A DNA stretch of 64,000 nt, taken from positions 62,001-126,000 of the forward strand of contig CAVTPZ010000017.1 of assembly GCA_963736685.1 (NCBI GenBank), written 5' to 3'. A program made the translations under genes and the position numbers. Below the pieces are notes generated by a model that searched no databases, had not been told where the DNA came from, and saw nothing but the letters and a program-made list of their open reading frames with translations. The DNA is from DASUPK01 sp963736685. Lineage in GTDB: Bacteria > Actinomycetota > Thermoleophilia > Solirubrobacterales > 70-9. Every line of letters begins with the position of its first letter. Within the stretch, counting starts at the first letter, position 1. This document shows positions 1-8,451 of this stretch, in pieces.

Positions 1-858
1 CTGCAGGTTGGAGGGCAGGAGCGGCCAGCCCTGAAAGACCGAGGTGGTGTTGGGTGACGCCTTCGTGGCCGCTGAGCCGACCATCCCGAACAGGCCCGCG
101 AGCGGCGCCGGAATGCCGCCGAAGGCGAGCCATGGGGTTGAGGTCTGCAGATTGTTCAGCGAGGTCTGTGCCTGGTCGGCCGTCACGGGGGTCGGGCTGC
201 TGGCGCCGTCGATCAGGACGAGCCCCGACAGGTCGCGGCCGCCCGGTTGACCGTTGAAGTCCCAGGTCGCATAGGCCGTGGCGATCGATCCGCCGAGCGA
301 ATGGCCACCCATCGCCACGTTGCGGCCGCCCTTGCCGGCGGCCTTGGCCACGACGCGGAGGTCGTTGATCTCGGTGTTCATCCCCCACTGGCGAGCGAAG
401 GGAACCGCCGAGTCAGGCACGTTGTGGACGTGGTTCGTGACGCTCGAGTTCGACAGGTATCCCAGGTAGTAGTTGAAGAAGTCGGTGGGGCTGACCTTCC
501 CCTGCTTGAGGAGGTTGAGCTCGGACTGGTCCTCGAGGTAGTTCTCGCGGCGCTCCACGGACCAGATCTGCCAATTGGGCAGCATCTTGACGATCGACCT
601 GGCGAGCGGCTCGAAGTAGGCGGCGCTCGCCGAGGTTCCGGGGTTGAGGATGAGGACGTTCTTGGCCTTCGGATCGCCGGTCTTGAGCACGCCGACCACG
701 TTCAGGTTCGCGGGGGTGCCGGGCGACTGGTAGCCCGCCATCGTCTTGAACTTCACCGGCACCTTCGCGCTCGCCGCCGGCGCCAGCACCGCACACGTCG
801 CGGCGGCCGCAATCGCAACCAGCGTGACGCGCGCGGACATCCTGTCCCTTCGCCTCAT
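1..858 (-). CDS. Secreted alpha/beta hydrolase, partial (3' end outside window)
   Basis: The frame is open from the start at 858 to the left edge (286 codons seen), so the C-terminus is missing. The N-terminus is a signal peptide: basic MRRRDRM, an Ala/Val-rich core, then an ASA-type cleavage region. Around residue 190 lies GGHSLGGS, the nucleophile elbow of alpha/beta hydrolases, followed by a strand carrying LVLIDGASS. Start 858 is preferred over the in-frame ATG at 840 because GAGGAGAGG sits just upstream of it. The substrate cannot be told; lipase or esterase activity outside the membrane is the family expectation. It reads away from the secreted-protein gene that begins at 988. Confidence 0.75.
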   Translation of the reverse strand, partial: MRRRDRMSARVTLVAIAAAATCAVLAPAASAKVPVKFKTMAGYQSPGTPANLNVVGVLKTGDPKAKNVLILNPGTSASAAYFEPLARSIVKMLPNWQIWSVERRENYLEDQSELNLLKQGKVSPTDFFNYYLGYLSNSSVTNHVHNVPDSAVPFARQWGMNTEINDLRVVAKAAGKGGRNVAMGGHSLGGSIATAYATWDFNGQPGGRDLSGLVLIDGASSPTPVTADQAQTSLNNLQTSTPWLAFGGIPAPLAGLFGMVGSAATKASPNTTSVFQGWPLLPSNLQ

Positions 859-987
859 TGCCCTCTCCTCATTCTCTCGCCTGCCCGATTACTGACACAT
901 CGAACACGGAATGTATTGATAAGTCTCGCTTCCTCGCGCCTGCCCGGACGCGCAACTTCTCGGTAGCTCGCGGGTTCTGATCGATCC

Positions 988-2190
988 ATGAGGCGATTTG
1001 CTCTGACCATCTCGCTGATCGCCGTCGCGGCGGGGCTGCTCGTCACGGCCTCGAACGCGTTTGCGATCAAGGCGGGCTTCAGCCTCCCGACCAAGCGGCT
1101 CGAGGCGTCCTACAAGGTGGCGCTCTTCGAGCGCCGCTTCAGCGATGACGGCTGCTACCCGCCGCCACCGCAGCTCGCGAAGGCGATCAAGAAGGAGACC
1201 AAGCGCAAGGTCGGCGTGGCCTCCAACACCAAGCACCTGGCCAATGTCAACCAGGTCTACGTGCTGAGGCAGGGCACCGACTGCGACCACCTGCGCATGG
1301 CGCTGCGAGCGGTCGGCGGCGTCTACGTGCTCGACTCGAAGCTGGGCACGGTCCGTCTCCAGGGGCACAAGGGAGCGGCGACTTCCGGGCTGGCGAAGCC
1401 GATCACCAACTTCACCGTGGCGACCAAGAGCTTCCGGGTCACACAGCCCGACACAGCTCCGCGCCTCCAGACGATCTGTCCCGGCGGCAGGTTCCCGCTC
1501 GGCGGCGGGATGTCGCAGAGCCCGGTCGTCGGCAATGACGGCGAGGGCGTCTATCCGCACTCCTACGAGCGCCTCGGCGCCCAGCGCGGCTGGCACATCA
1601 GCGTCGTCTTCCTCGATCCCAGCCGCTCGAGCACCACCCCGCGCGACGTCACGGTGCAGGCGATCTGCGGGTTCGGCGTGATCCCGGCGACGCCGACTCC
1701 CCACGTCACCGCCTACCTGCGCCCGGGTGAGACCAAGACCGTCACCGCCCGCTGCCCGAGCGGACAGTCCCTGGTCTCCGGCGGCTTCCAGCGCACCGAC
1801 TTCCGCTCAGACGGCGGCGACTACGTCACCGAGTCCCACGCCGTCGGCACCAAAGCCTGGGTCGTCAGCGGCCATGCCTACGGGACCGGCTCCGGCGAGC
1901 TCACCGCGATCGCCTACTGCGCCCGGATGAAGAAGCCGATCATCACGGAGGTTGCCTCCTCGCCTGCGCCGGTCGGCGTCCGGCGGGTCCACGACCGCCA
2001 CCACCCCGGCCTGCCCGAAGGGCAAGCGGATGGTGACTGGGGGGTTCAGCAGCAACGACTCGACCGATGGGCTCTTCTCCCAGGGCGTCTTCAACCCCGA
2101 CGGGACCTTCTCGGCGACGCTCCTACGGATTCTTCGGCCCTGTGCCGCAGCTGACAGCGTACGGCTACTGCCTGCCGGCGAAGGCGCTAG
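988..2190 (+). pseudogene. Secreted protein of unknown function, two apparent frameshifts near its 3' end
   Basis: It starts MRRFALTISLIAVAAGLLV with a clear signal peptide. The mature part has two similar Cys-containing segments (ICPGGRFPLGGGMSQS and RCPSGQSLVSGGFQRT) and a third, CPKGKRMVTGGFSSND, that appears only after a +1 frame change near 1975. A further frame change near 2125 yields GFFGPVPQLTAYGYCL. The repeated pattern C-P-x-G-x(4,6)-GGG/GG-F suggests a three-fold internal repeat, typical of secreted actinobacterial proteins of unknown role. The third segment falls in another frame, so either the gene is broken or the sequence has indel errors. The true 3' end is uncertain; the reading reaches the MMPL gene at about 2190. 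Confidence 0.55.
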
Positions 2191-4323
2191 CTACCTACGC
2201 GCCCGAGGCTGGGCGCCTCGTCCCGTGTCCGAACGGACATCGGGAAGGATCCGGTCGGCCCAGCGCGGCAGGTACCAGGCCCAGGGGCCGAGCAGCCTGA
2301 GCAGGACCGGCATCAGCAGCAGCCTGATCAGCATCGCGTCGAGCAGCACGGCGATCCCGAGGATCAATCCCATCTCCTTCGGCGGCAGCGGACCGGAGAG
2401 CGCGAAGGTGAAGAAGACCGCCACCATCACAGCGCCGGCGGCGAAGATCACGCGGCCCGAGTGGGCGAGGCCGCCGACCATCGCCTCCTTGGGGTCGTGG
2501 GTGCGATCCCAGTGCTCCTTGGCGGAGGAGAGCAGGAACACCGTGTAGTCCATCGAGATCGCGAAGATCATCGCGAAGAAGAAGACGGGTCCCCAGGCGT
2601 CAAGGAAGCCCTGCGGCTCGAACCCGAGCAGCGAATGGAGGGCACCGTCCTGGAAGATCCATTTCGCCACGCCGAATGCGGCTCCGGTGGCGAGCAGGTT
2701 GGTGACCACGCCCGCAGCGGCAATCAGCGGGGCCTGCAGTGCGACCAGCAGAAGGACGAAGCCCAGGGCCAGCACGACGCCGATCACCAGTGGCGTCTTC
2801 CCGGTGAGCGCAGCCGCCAGATCGTGGTTCTCGGCCACCGCGCCGCCGACGATGGTCTCCGCGGGAAGCTTGGTGCGCAGCCGGTCGATCGTTGCGCTCA
2901 CGGCCGAGCTCGAGGGATCCTGCCTCGGGATCGCATAGATCAGGTCGAGATCTCCTGACCGCTGTGCGGGCAACACCTGGCCGATGCCAGGATCGCGTCG
3001 CGCGATCGCAGTTGCTGCACCGGCCTCGGATGCCGGCGCGACGAGCTGAAGCGGCCCGGTAGCCCCGGGGCCGAACGCCGCCTGCACCTGGCCGTAGCCG
3101 ACGCGAGAGGAGTCGCCTGGCGGGACGACCTTGATCGAGGGCATCGCCGTATCGAGTGCCAGCACCGGCAGGGTGAGGGCCACCAGGACCGCGACGGCGG
3201 GAACGCCGTAGCGAAGGGGGTGGCGCCAGAGCCTCTCGCCCCAGGCGGCGAAGCGCGGCGAGCGGTGCTCGCCGGAGTGGGCCCACGGCAGCGAGAGCTT
3301 GTCGACTCGGGGCCCCAGCTTCGCGAGCACCGCGGGCAGCAGGGTCAGTGTCGCGGCGAGCACGAAGACGACGGCCAGCATGATCCCGACGCTGACCGAC
3401 CGGAAGGCGGGGCTCGGCACCAGCATCACCGCGCTCAGGGAGATCAGGACGGTCACGGCCGAGAAGACCACGGCCTTGCCGGCCGTGTCCATGGTCTGCG
3501 CCACCGCCTCCTCGGGCGGGAGCCCGGTCCCGAAGAATGCGCCGCGGAAGCGATAGACAACGAACAGCGCGTAGTCGATGCCCAGGGCAAGGGCGAACAT
3601 CAGCGCGAAGTTCATGGCCCAGATCGAGATCGGCAGGACCTGCGCGCCGAGGTAGAGGGAACCGGCCGCGGCGACCAGGCCGACGAGGGTCAGCATCAGC
3701 GGGAGGCCGGCGGCGACCAGTGAGCCGAAAGCGATCAACATGATCGCCAGGGTCACGGGCCAGGAGATCACCTCCGAGCGCAGCATCGCGCTCTTGTTGG
3801 CCGCGTTGAAGTCCGACCACATCCCCGAGGCACCGGTCAGGTGGACCTGCGTACCGTCGGCGCCCAACGACGAGAGCGGACCCTTGAGGTCCTCCGCCGC
3901 GGCGACCATGGCATTCGCGTCCTTCGCGGCGCCGGCCTGCACGATCGCGGTGTGCCCGTCGGGCGAGATCGAAACGCCCGGCTGCGGACCGACCACGGAT
4001 CGCACGGCGGAGTCCGAGCGCAGCTTCCGCTCGACGGCCGCCACGGTCGAATCGAAGTTCCCGTCACCGCTGGATGACGTCGAAGAGTGAACGACGACCA
4101 TTAGGCCGTAGCTGGAGAGCCCCTGGAAGTTGCGGTCGATCAGCTTCCGCGCCTGGACCGACTCGGAGCCCGTGGCCTCCCAGCCCGCGCCGGAGAGAGC
4201 CTGCTCGACCCGTGGCGCAAGAAACCCGAGTCCGAGGGCGATGACGGCCCAGCCGATCACCACTGCCCGGAAGTGGGTCGCCGTGTAGCGCCCCAGCCTT
4301 CCGATTGGACCGACCTTGGTCAT
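2191..4323 (-). CDS. MMPL family RND-type membrane transporter
   Basis: The 710-residue protein has the MMPL layout: one N-terminal membrane helix, a large external domain, a five-helix bundle, then the same again. The paired Asp-Tyr motifs that relay protons in MmpL3-type transporters are visible as GIDYALF (around residue 250) and SMDYTVF (around 570). MMPL proteins export lipids, glycolipids or drugs by proton antiport. The start at 4323 overlaps the stop of the DUF2892 gene in an ATGA junction, which fixes it and shows a shared transcript with that gene and the arsR-type gene upstream. Open frame further upstream is non-coding shadow. The cargo is unknown. Confidence 0.9.
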   Translation of the reverse strand: MTKVGPIGRLGRYTATHFRAVVIGWAVIALGLGFLAPRVEQALSGAGWEATGSESVQARKLIDRNFQGLSSYGLMVVVHSSTSSSGDGNFDSTVAAVERKLRSDSAVRSVVGPQPGVSISPDGHTAIVQAGAAKDANAMVAAAEDLKGPLSSLGADGTQVHLTGASGMWSDFNAANKSAMLRSEVISWPVTLAIMLIAFGSLVAAGLPLMLTLVGLVAAAGSLYLGAQVLPISIWAMNFALMFALALGIDYALFVVYRFRGAFFGTGLPPEEAVAQTMDTAGKAVVFSAVTVLISLSAVMLVPSPAFRSVSVGIMLAVVFVLAATLTLLPAVLAKLGPRVDKLSLPWAHSGEHRSPRFAAWGERLWRHPLRYGVPAVAVLVALTLPVLALDTAMPSIKVVPPGDSSRVGYGQVQAAFGPGATGPLQLVAPASEAGAATAIARRDPGIGQVLPAQRSGDLDLIYAIPRQDPSSSAVSATIDRLRTKLPAETIVGGAVAENHDLAAALTGKTPLVIGVVLALGFVLLLVALQAPLIAAAGVVTNLLATGAAFGVAKWIFQDGALHSLLGFEPQGFLDAWGPVFFFAMIFAISMDYTVFLLSSAKEHWDRTHDPKEAMVGGLAHSGRVIFAAGAVMVAVFFTFALSGPLPPKEMGLILGIAVLLDAMLIRLLLMPVLLRLLGPWAWYLPRWADRILPDVRSDTGRGAQPRARR

Positions 4324-4547
4324 CTGGTCTCCGGATAGACGACCGAGTCGAGATGCAGAGCATGCCTCAAGACATAGGAGGCCGGACAGACGCCCGCGAG
4401 GACGTAGAGCCAGAGGTTCACGCCGACGAATGCGGTCAGCACCAAGAACCAGGGGGAGATCAACGCGACCAGGGCGACACTGATCAGGACGACCGTACCG
4501 GCGAGGGCGAAGAGGACCCGCTCGAGCGGCCACCGGGAGCGAGACAT
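4320..4547 (-). CDS. DUF2892 (YgaP-like) small inner-membrane protein
   Basis: This 75-residue protein has two hydrophobic helices around residues 12-32 and 36-52, followed by GVCPASYVLRHAL. That matches the membrane part of YgaP/DUF2892 proteins, where a CP motif follows the second helix. The rhodanese domain of full YgaP is absent. Its ATG directly abuts the stop of the ArsR gene (4548) and its stop overlaps the MMPL start, so all three are translationally coupled. In other bacteria such proteins travel with sulfur-responsive ArsR regulators; a similar role is inferred here only from context. Confidence 0.75.
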   Translation of the reverse strand: MSRSRWPLERVLFALAGTVVLISVALVALISPWFLVLTAFVGVNLWLYVLAGVCPASYVLRHALHLDSVVYPETR

Positions 4548-4898
4548 CTACGGGCTCCCTTCCAGCAGGGTGTCGAGCCGGTCGATTTCGTCGCGCATGC
4601 CATCGCAGACGTCGTCACAGAGCGACCAGACGACGGGGTCGGCGATCGAGTACAGGGAGAAGTTGCCCTGCTTGCGGCGCTCGACGATCCGGGCGCGGAG
4701 CAGCACTCCGAGATGCTGAGAAACGTTCTGCTGCGAGGCGCCCGTGAGCTCCTGCAGGTCCTTCACGCTCTTCTCGCCCTCGCGCATGGCCTCCAGCAGA
4801 CGAATGCGCATCGGCTCTGCAAGCACGCGAAAGCGCTCGGCGATCCGTTCGACCAGCAATGCGGGCAGCGGATGTGGAAGCTCGGTCTTGGTTGCCAT
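4548..4898 (-). CDS. ArsR/SmtB family transcriptional regulator
   Basis: The 116-residue protein has the compact winged helix of ArsR regulators: an LAEPMRIRLLEAM helix, VKDLQELTGASQQNVSQHL as recognition helix, and a wing with RRKQGNFSLYSI. Near the C-terminus is CDDVC, a possible thiol or metal site; the helix-2 cysteine used by the SqrR/BigR/YgaV persulfide sensors is not present. The start at 4898 is chosen because the preceding 25 codons of open frame run across the divergent promoter. It heads the operon with DUF2892 and MMPL and diverges from the OsmC gene, so it probably represses both from the shared intergenic region. Confidence 0.9.
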   Translation of the reverse strand: MATKTELPHPLPALLVERIAERFRVLAEPMRIRLLEAMREGEKSVKDLQELTGASQQNVSQHLGVLLRARIVERRKQGNFSLYSIADPVVWSLCDDVCDGMRDEIDRLDTLLEGSP

Positions 4899-4910
4899 GG
4901 CGGGCAGGTT

Positions 4911-4957
4911 AGCACAACTATACCGTTGTATGCTAGTGTGATTGTGATCACACCATG
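4911..4957. promoter_or_regulatory. Divergent promoter/operator between the ArsR and OsmC genes
   Basis: This short stretch is clearly AT-richer than its surroundings. It holds two inverted repeats: ATAC-CGTT-GTAT (4920-4931) and a perfect 7-bp repeat GTGTGAT-TGTG-ATCACAC (4936-4953) ending one base before the OsmC ATG. Both lie where an ArsR-type repressor would sit. Operator function is inferred from position and symmetry. Confidence 0.55.
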
Positions 4958-5368
4958 AGGATGACAGCGGCAACAGAACGAGTCGGAAAGCTTCGCCACC
5001 GCGTCGATGTCAACGGGCGGCACACGATCGTCACGGACGAGCCGCGCACGCTCGGCGGGACGGACGAGGGGCCGGCCCCTCACGAGCTCCTCCCCGCCGC
5101 GCTCGCCTCCTGCATCGCCACAATGGTCGCCCTGTACGCGGAACGCCACGAGTGGGAGGTCGGTGACGCGAGGGTCGAGGTGGAGTACGACCCCGAGTCC
5201 GAACCGCGTCACTTCGAGATCGAGCTTCTCCTGCCGAGCGACCTCTCTCCCGATCAGGTCCGCAGGCTCGAGCGAGTCGCCGAGAGTTGCCCGCTTCGAC
5301 GTGCCCTGGAGACCGGCTTCGAGTTCGAGGAGAGGATCGTCACGCAGCCGTCAGGCGTCGCGGCGTAA
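4955..5368 (+). CDS. OsmC-like / OsmC family peroxiredoxin-type protein
   Basis: The 137-residue protein shows the OsmC features: GPAPHELLPAALASCIATMVALYAE carrying the first conserved Cys on the long helix, a beta sheet around it, and a second Cys in ESCPLRRAL. OsmC/Ohr proteins reduce organic hydroperoxides or handle reactive sulfur through this Cys pair. The ATG at 4955 directly follows an inverted repeat and lacks a spaced ribosome-binding site; ATG 4961 is the alternative. It diverges from the ArsR-DUF2892-MMPL operon, consistent with co-regulated detoxification. It converges on the NlpC/P60 gene. Confidence 0.88.
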   Translation: MRMTAATERVGKLRHRVDVNGRHTIVTDEPRTLGGTDEGPAPHELLPAALASCIATMVALYAERHEWEVGDARVEVEYDPESEPRHFEIELLLPSDLSPDQVRRLERVAESCPLRRALETGFEFEERIVTQPSGVAA

Positions 5369-5388
5369 ACCGGGAACGTTCGCGGGCT

Positions 5389-6579
5389 CTAGTAGCCGGC
5401 GGGATGGCGCGCGACGAAGTCGGCCGTGTTCTCGTTCAGCTCAGTCGACCAGCGCGGGCCGTCGGAGCCATTGCCGGCCGTGTCCCAGCGCAGGCCGGCG
5501 ATCATCGCCCAGGCGTGGCCGCTGTTGGCGAAGACGGTGATCCAATTGCCGGCGCCCGGCTCCCCCCAGACCTCGAAGCCGGTCGAGTCGAGCGGACTGG
5601 AGAGGAGACCGCCGCCGTGCAGGGCGAAGCTGACCGCTCCCGAGCAGTCGTAGCCGCTCGCGGTGAACGAGCCGTGCCCCCCACCCCATATGTAGGGCAG
5701 GTCGTCGATCTGGTTGGCGGCCTCGATCGCACCGCGGACGGCGAGGGGAGCGTTGGAGGGCGGGATGGCATCCCCGTTGGAGTCGATCGTCGCCCGTCCG
5801 GCCGGTGCCGGGATGTGGGAGATGTCGAGCTGGATCTGGCGCTCCTTCGCGAGGAGCGCGTTCAGCACGCCCTGGCGGGCGTTGCGCGCGGAGACCAGCG
5901 AGGACTGCTGCTGCTGGATCTGGGCGTGCTGGGACGCGATCTGCCGTTCCTTGGCCGCGACGGCGTCGCGGGCGGCCAGGATTCGGTCGTGGGTGACCTG
6001 CAGCTGGTTCACCAGGGCGGTGATCTGGTCGCGAAGGCCGCGGACGCGCGAGACGACCTCGTTGTCGTAGCTCTGGATGTGGTCGATGTACTCGGTGCGG
6101 GTGAGCAGATCCGACCAGTTGGCGGACTGCATGATCACCGAGGTGACGTCGGGGTCGTTCGACTTGTACATCTGAACGAGCAGCTGCTCGAGGGCGCCGA
6201 CCGCCTTCTGCAGCTTCGCGCGGATCCGGCGCAGCTCGGCCTTCTCCGCGTTGAGCTCCGCCGTTGCTTTGTCAAGCTCGGCCTGCTTCTGGTCGAGCTG
6301 AGCCTGGGCCGCCGCCTGCGCCTCGCGCAGGTGCGACTCCTCGCCGATCAGCTGATCGACGCGCTGGTTCATGGCGTCGATCTGGCTCTGCAGCGAGCCT
6401 GAGCTCGACTGGATGCGGCTGAGCTCGTCCTGCTTCTGGGCGATCTTCGACGCCGGGTCGCCGAAGGCGCTCTGCCCGACGGTGACTCCCGCCACCACCA
6501 GCGCGATGAAGACGATCAGCGAGAGCACCGCCATGCGGCCGCGGCGAGTCGTTCTCGGTCTCTGGGTACGAGTCGGCAT
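5389..6579 (-). CDS. Coiled-coil NlpC/P60-type peptidoglycan hydrolase
   Basis: The 396-residue protein has a basic N-terminus and one hydrophobic segment (about residues 16-38). A long coiled coil rich in Gln, Glu and Ala follows (about 45-235), then a C-terminal NlpC/P60-like domain. The catalytic Cys is in SGYDCSGAVSFAL and the catalytic His in NSGHAWAMIAG. The layout resembles RipC/CwlO-type cell-wall hydrolases activated through FtsEX, though no ftsEX is nearby. Start 6579 (MPTRTQ) is chosen because an Arg/Thr-rich stretch then precedes the membrane segment. It is monocistronic and convergent with the OsmC gene. Confidence 0.88.
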   Translation of the reverse strand: MPTRTQRPRTTRRGRMAVLSLIVFIALVVAGVTVGQSAFGDPASKIAQKQDELSRIQSSSGSLQSQIDAMNQRVDQLIGEESHLREAQAAAQAQLDQKQAELDKATAELNAEKAELRRIRAKLQKAVGALEQLLVQMYKSNDPDVTSVIMQSANWSDLLTRTEYIDHIQSYDNEVVSRVRGLRDQITALVNQLQVTHDRILAARDAVAAKERQIASQHAQIQQQQSSLVSARNARQGVLNALLAKERQIQLDISHIPAPAGRATIDSNGDAIPPSNAPLAVRGAIEAANQIDDLPYIWGGGHGSFTASGYDCSGAVSFALHGGGLLSSPLDSTGFEVWGEPGAGNWITVFANSGHAWAMIAGLRWDTAGNGSDGPRWSTELNENTADFVARHPAGY

Positions 6580-6626
6580 CGGCAGTTCAGCGCGCGAGCC
6601 CTGCAAGCCCGGCGGCTGCAGCCAGG

Positions 6627-6797
6627 CTAGAGCTTCGACCCCGAATTGTCAGCAGTTGCTAACAGGCCTGCAAGATTGCTTGCGCCTGGCCTACCCAGAA
6701 ACGACCAGGAACGTCCGGCCCACTCGAGATCCGGCACGTCGCTGATGAACACGTCGAGCACGTCCGGATCGAAGTGCTTTCCCCGACCCTCCGACAT
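6627..6797 (-). pseudogene. Orphan C-terminal tail of an HD-GYP-type protein
   Basis: The 56-codon frame starts MSEGRGKHFDPDVLDVFISD. This resembles the closing segment of HD-GYP phosphodiesterase domains, where a GxGxHFDPxVVDAF motif follows the metal site. None of the catalytic HD or GYP residues is present. The frame begins at an ATG right before the tail and nothing similar precedes it, so it looks like a remnant of a deleted cyclic-di-GMP phosphodiesterase. A short independent protein cannot be excluded. Confidence 0.5.
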
Positions 6798-6842
6798 GAT
6801 CTCCCTAACGCCCCACCGCTCGCCTGTCTACGATCGCTTCCC

Positions 6843-7745
6843 ATGAGCGAGCAATTCTGCGACGTCGGCCGAGGCGTGACCCTCTGCTACGAGACGTTCG
6901 GCGACCGTGCCGACCCGCCGATCCTCCTGATCATGGGGCTGGCGACCCAGATGATCGCCTGGCACGAGGACTTCTGCGAGGCGCTGGCCGAGCGCGGCTT
7001 CTACGTCGTGCGCTTCGACAACCGGGACATCGGCCGCTCGACGCACTTCGACTTCCGCCCGCCGAGCGTGGGCCAGATGCTCCGCCGGCGGGTCGGACCC
7101 GAGCAGTACACGCTCTCCGACATGGCCGAGGACACCGCAACGCTGATGCGCAAGCTCGAGATCGCGCCCGCGCACGTCGTGGGCGCCTCGATGGGCGGGA
7201 TGATCGGCCAGATGCTGGCGGCTGAGCATCCCGAGGTGGTCCGCTCGCTCACCTCGATCATGTCGACGACCGGCAGTCGCTGGCACGGCCAGCCCCACCC
7301 CTCGGTCTACCGGTATCTGCTCCGCCCCCCTCCCCATGACCGAGAGGGCTACGTCGAGCGCTCGGCGGAGGTCTTCGGCCTGGTCGGATCGACGGGATTC
7401 CCGCGCGACGAGCAGTACGTCCGCGAGCGGGCGGCCCGCAGCTACGACCGCGGCTTCGACGTCAGAGCGGGCGGGCGGCAGCTGGGCGCGATCATCGCCT
7501 CGGGCGACCGCACCGACAAGCTCGCCCGCATCACCGCCCCCACGCTGGTGATCCACGGAACGGTCGACAAGCTGGTCCGCCCGTCGGGCGGCAGGGCCAC
7601 AGCAAAGGCCATTCCCGGCGCTCGCCTGATGATGATCGAGGGCATGGGCCACGACCTGCCGCGCGGCGTCTGGCCGACGATCATCGACGCGGTCGCCGAA
7701 CATGCGCGCGCCGCCGACGGCGCCCGGGCGCGCGCGGCCGCCTAG
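6843..7745 (+). CDS. Alpha/beta hydrolase (RdmC/aclacinomycin methylesterase-like)
   Basis: The 300-residue protein has a complete alpha/beta hydrolase fold: HG-type oxyanion region ILLIMGLATQ, FDNRDIGRS, nucleophile elbow GASMGGMIG, acid in IHGTVDKLVRP and catalytic His in EGMGHDLPRG. The FDNRDIGRST pattern and length are typical of the RdmC-like esterase group. Start 6843 (MSEQFC) is preferred; the upstream open frame overlaps the HD-GYP remnant on the other strand. Its stop overlaps the stop of the thioesterase gene by 3 bases inside CCTAGG. The substrate is unknown. Confidence 0.85.
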   Translation: MSEQFCDVGRGVTLCYETFGDRADPPILLIMGLATQMIAWHEDFCEALAERGFYVVRFDNRDIGRSTHFDFRPPSVGQMLRRRVGPEQYTLSDMAEDTATLMRKLEIAPAHVVGASMGGMIGQMLAAEHPEVVRSLTSIMSTTGSRWHGQPHPSVYRYLLRPPPHDREGYVERSAEVFGLVGSTGFPRDEQYVRERAARSYDRGFDVRAGGRQLGAIIASGDRTDKLARITAPTLVIHGTVDKLVRPSGGRATAKAIPGARLMMIEGMGHDLPRGVWPTIIDAVAEHARAADGARARAAA

Positions 7746-8431
7746 GCGCGCAGCAGCGATGCGTGGACCGCCCCATCGGGACTGGCGATCCACAGCGATG
7801 ATTCATCCCTGATCAACGCGACCTCGCCCGCCATGGCCGGGTCGCGGTATTCGATCTCGACGTCGATCGACTCGGGTTCAGGATCAGCGGCGAGCTCCTC
7901 CTCGAGCGGGGTCCAGTAGTGGGAGTTGTTGATGTGCCCGGCGGGATCCATCTCGGTGGCGCGGAATGTCCAGGGCGAGGTCGCGGCGCCCTCCGGCGGA
8001 TCTGGGTGCCGCAGCCGCACGTTCGCGTCCCGCCCGGCGGCGCTCTCCTCATAGACGGCGGCGAAGTCCGGCGGAAAGCGCATCGGCCGTCCGCGATCGG
8101 GATCGAGGCAGACCCAGAGCGAGACCGTCTCCACCGCCGCGGTCTCCCCGGCGATGGAGGTCCGGCGCTCCGCGGAGAAGCGGCCGAAGCCGCTGCAGAA
8201 GGTCCGCAGGGTGAGCGGCTCACCGAAGCGCGGGAACCGCTCGACCCGGATCCGCGTCCGCCGCACGATCCAGGCCCCGCGACCCTCGAAGCCGGCGTCC
8301 ACCAGGTCGGCGTAGGCCACGTCCTGCAGCCACCTCGCCATGGCGTCCAGGCGGCAACGTCCGGCCGCGTCGGCGTCGGCTATTCCAGGCAGCATCGCCT
8401 GGTCGTAGGCGCGGCCGCCGGGCCAATCCAC
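7742..8431 (-). CDS. Acyl-ACP thioesterase (double hotdog)
   Basis: The 229-residue protein resembles bacterial FatA/acyl-ACP thioesterases. The N-terminal hotdog contains MARWLQDVAYADLVDAG and an RIRVERFPRFGEPLTLRT core; the second contains AGHINNSHYWTPLEEEL, the conserved N-x-H/N-N active-site helix. Such enzymes release fatty acids from acyl carrier protein. It starts with GTG only 20 bases after the WS/DGAT stop, on the same strand, so the two are probably one transcript. Together they would adjust acyl supply to neutral-lipid synthesis. Confidence 0.82.
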   Translation of the reverse strand: MDWPGGRAYDQAMLPGIADADAAGRCRLDAMARWLQDVAYADLVDAGFEGRGAWIVRRTRIRVERFPRFGEPLTLRTFCSGFGRFSAERRTSIAGETAAVETVSLWVCLDPDRGRPMRFPPDFAAVYEESAAGRDANVRLRHPDPPEGAATSPWTFRATEMDPAGHINNSHYWTPLEEELAADPEPESIDVEIEYRDPAMAGEVALIRDESSLWIASPDGAVHASLLRA

Positions 8432-8451
8432 CAGCTCCGCGAGCTCCGCCG

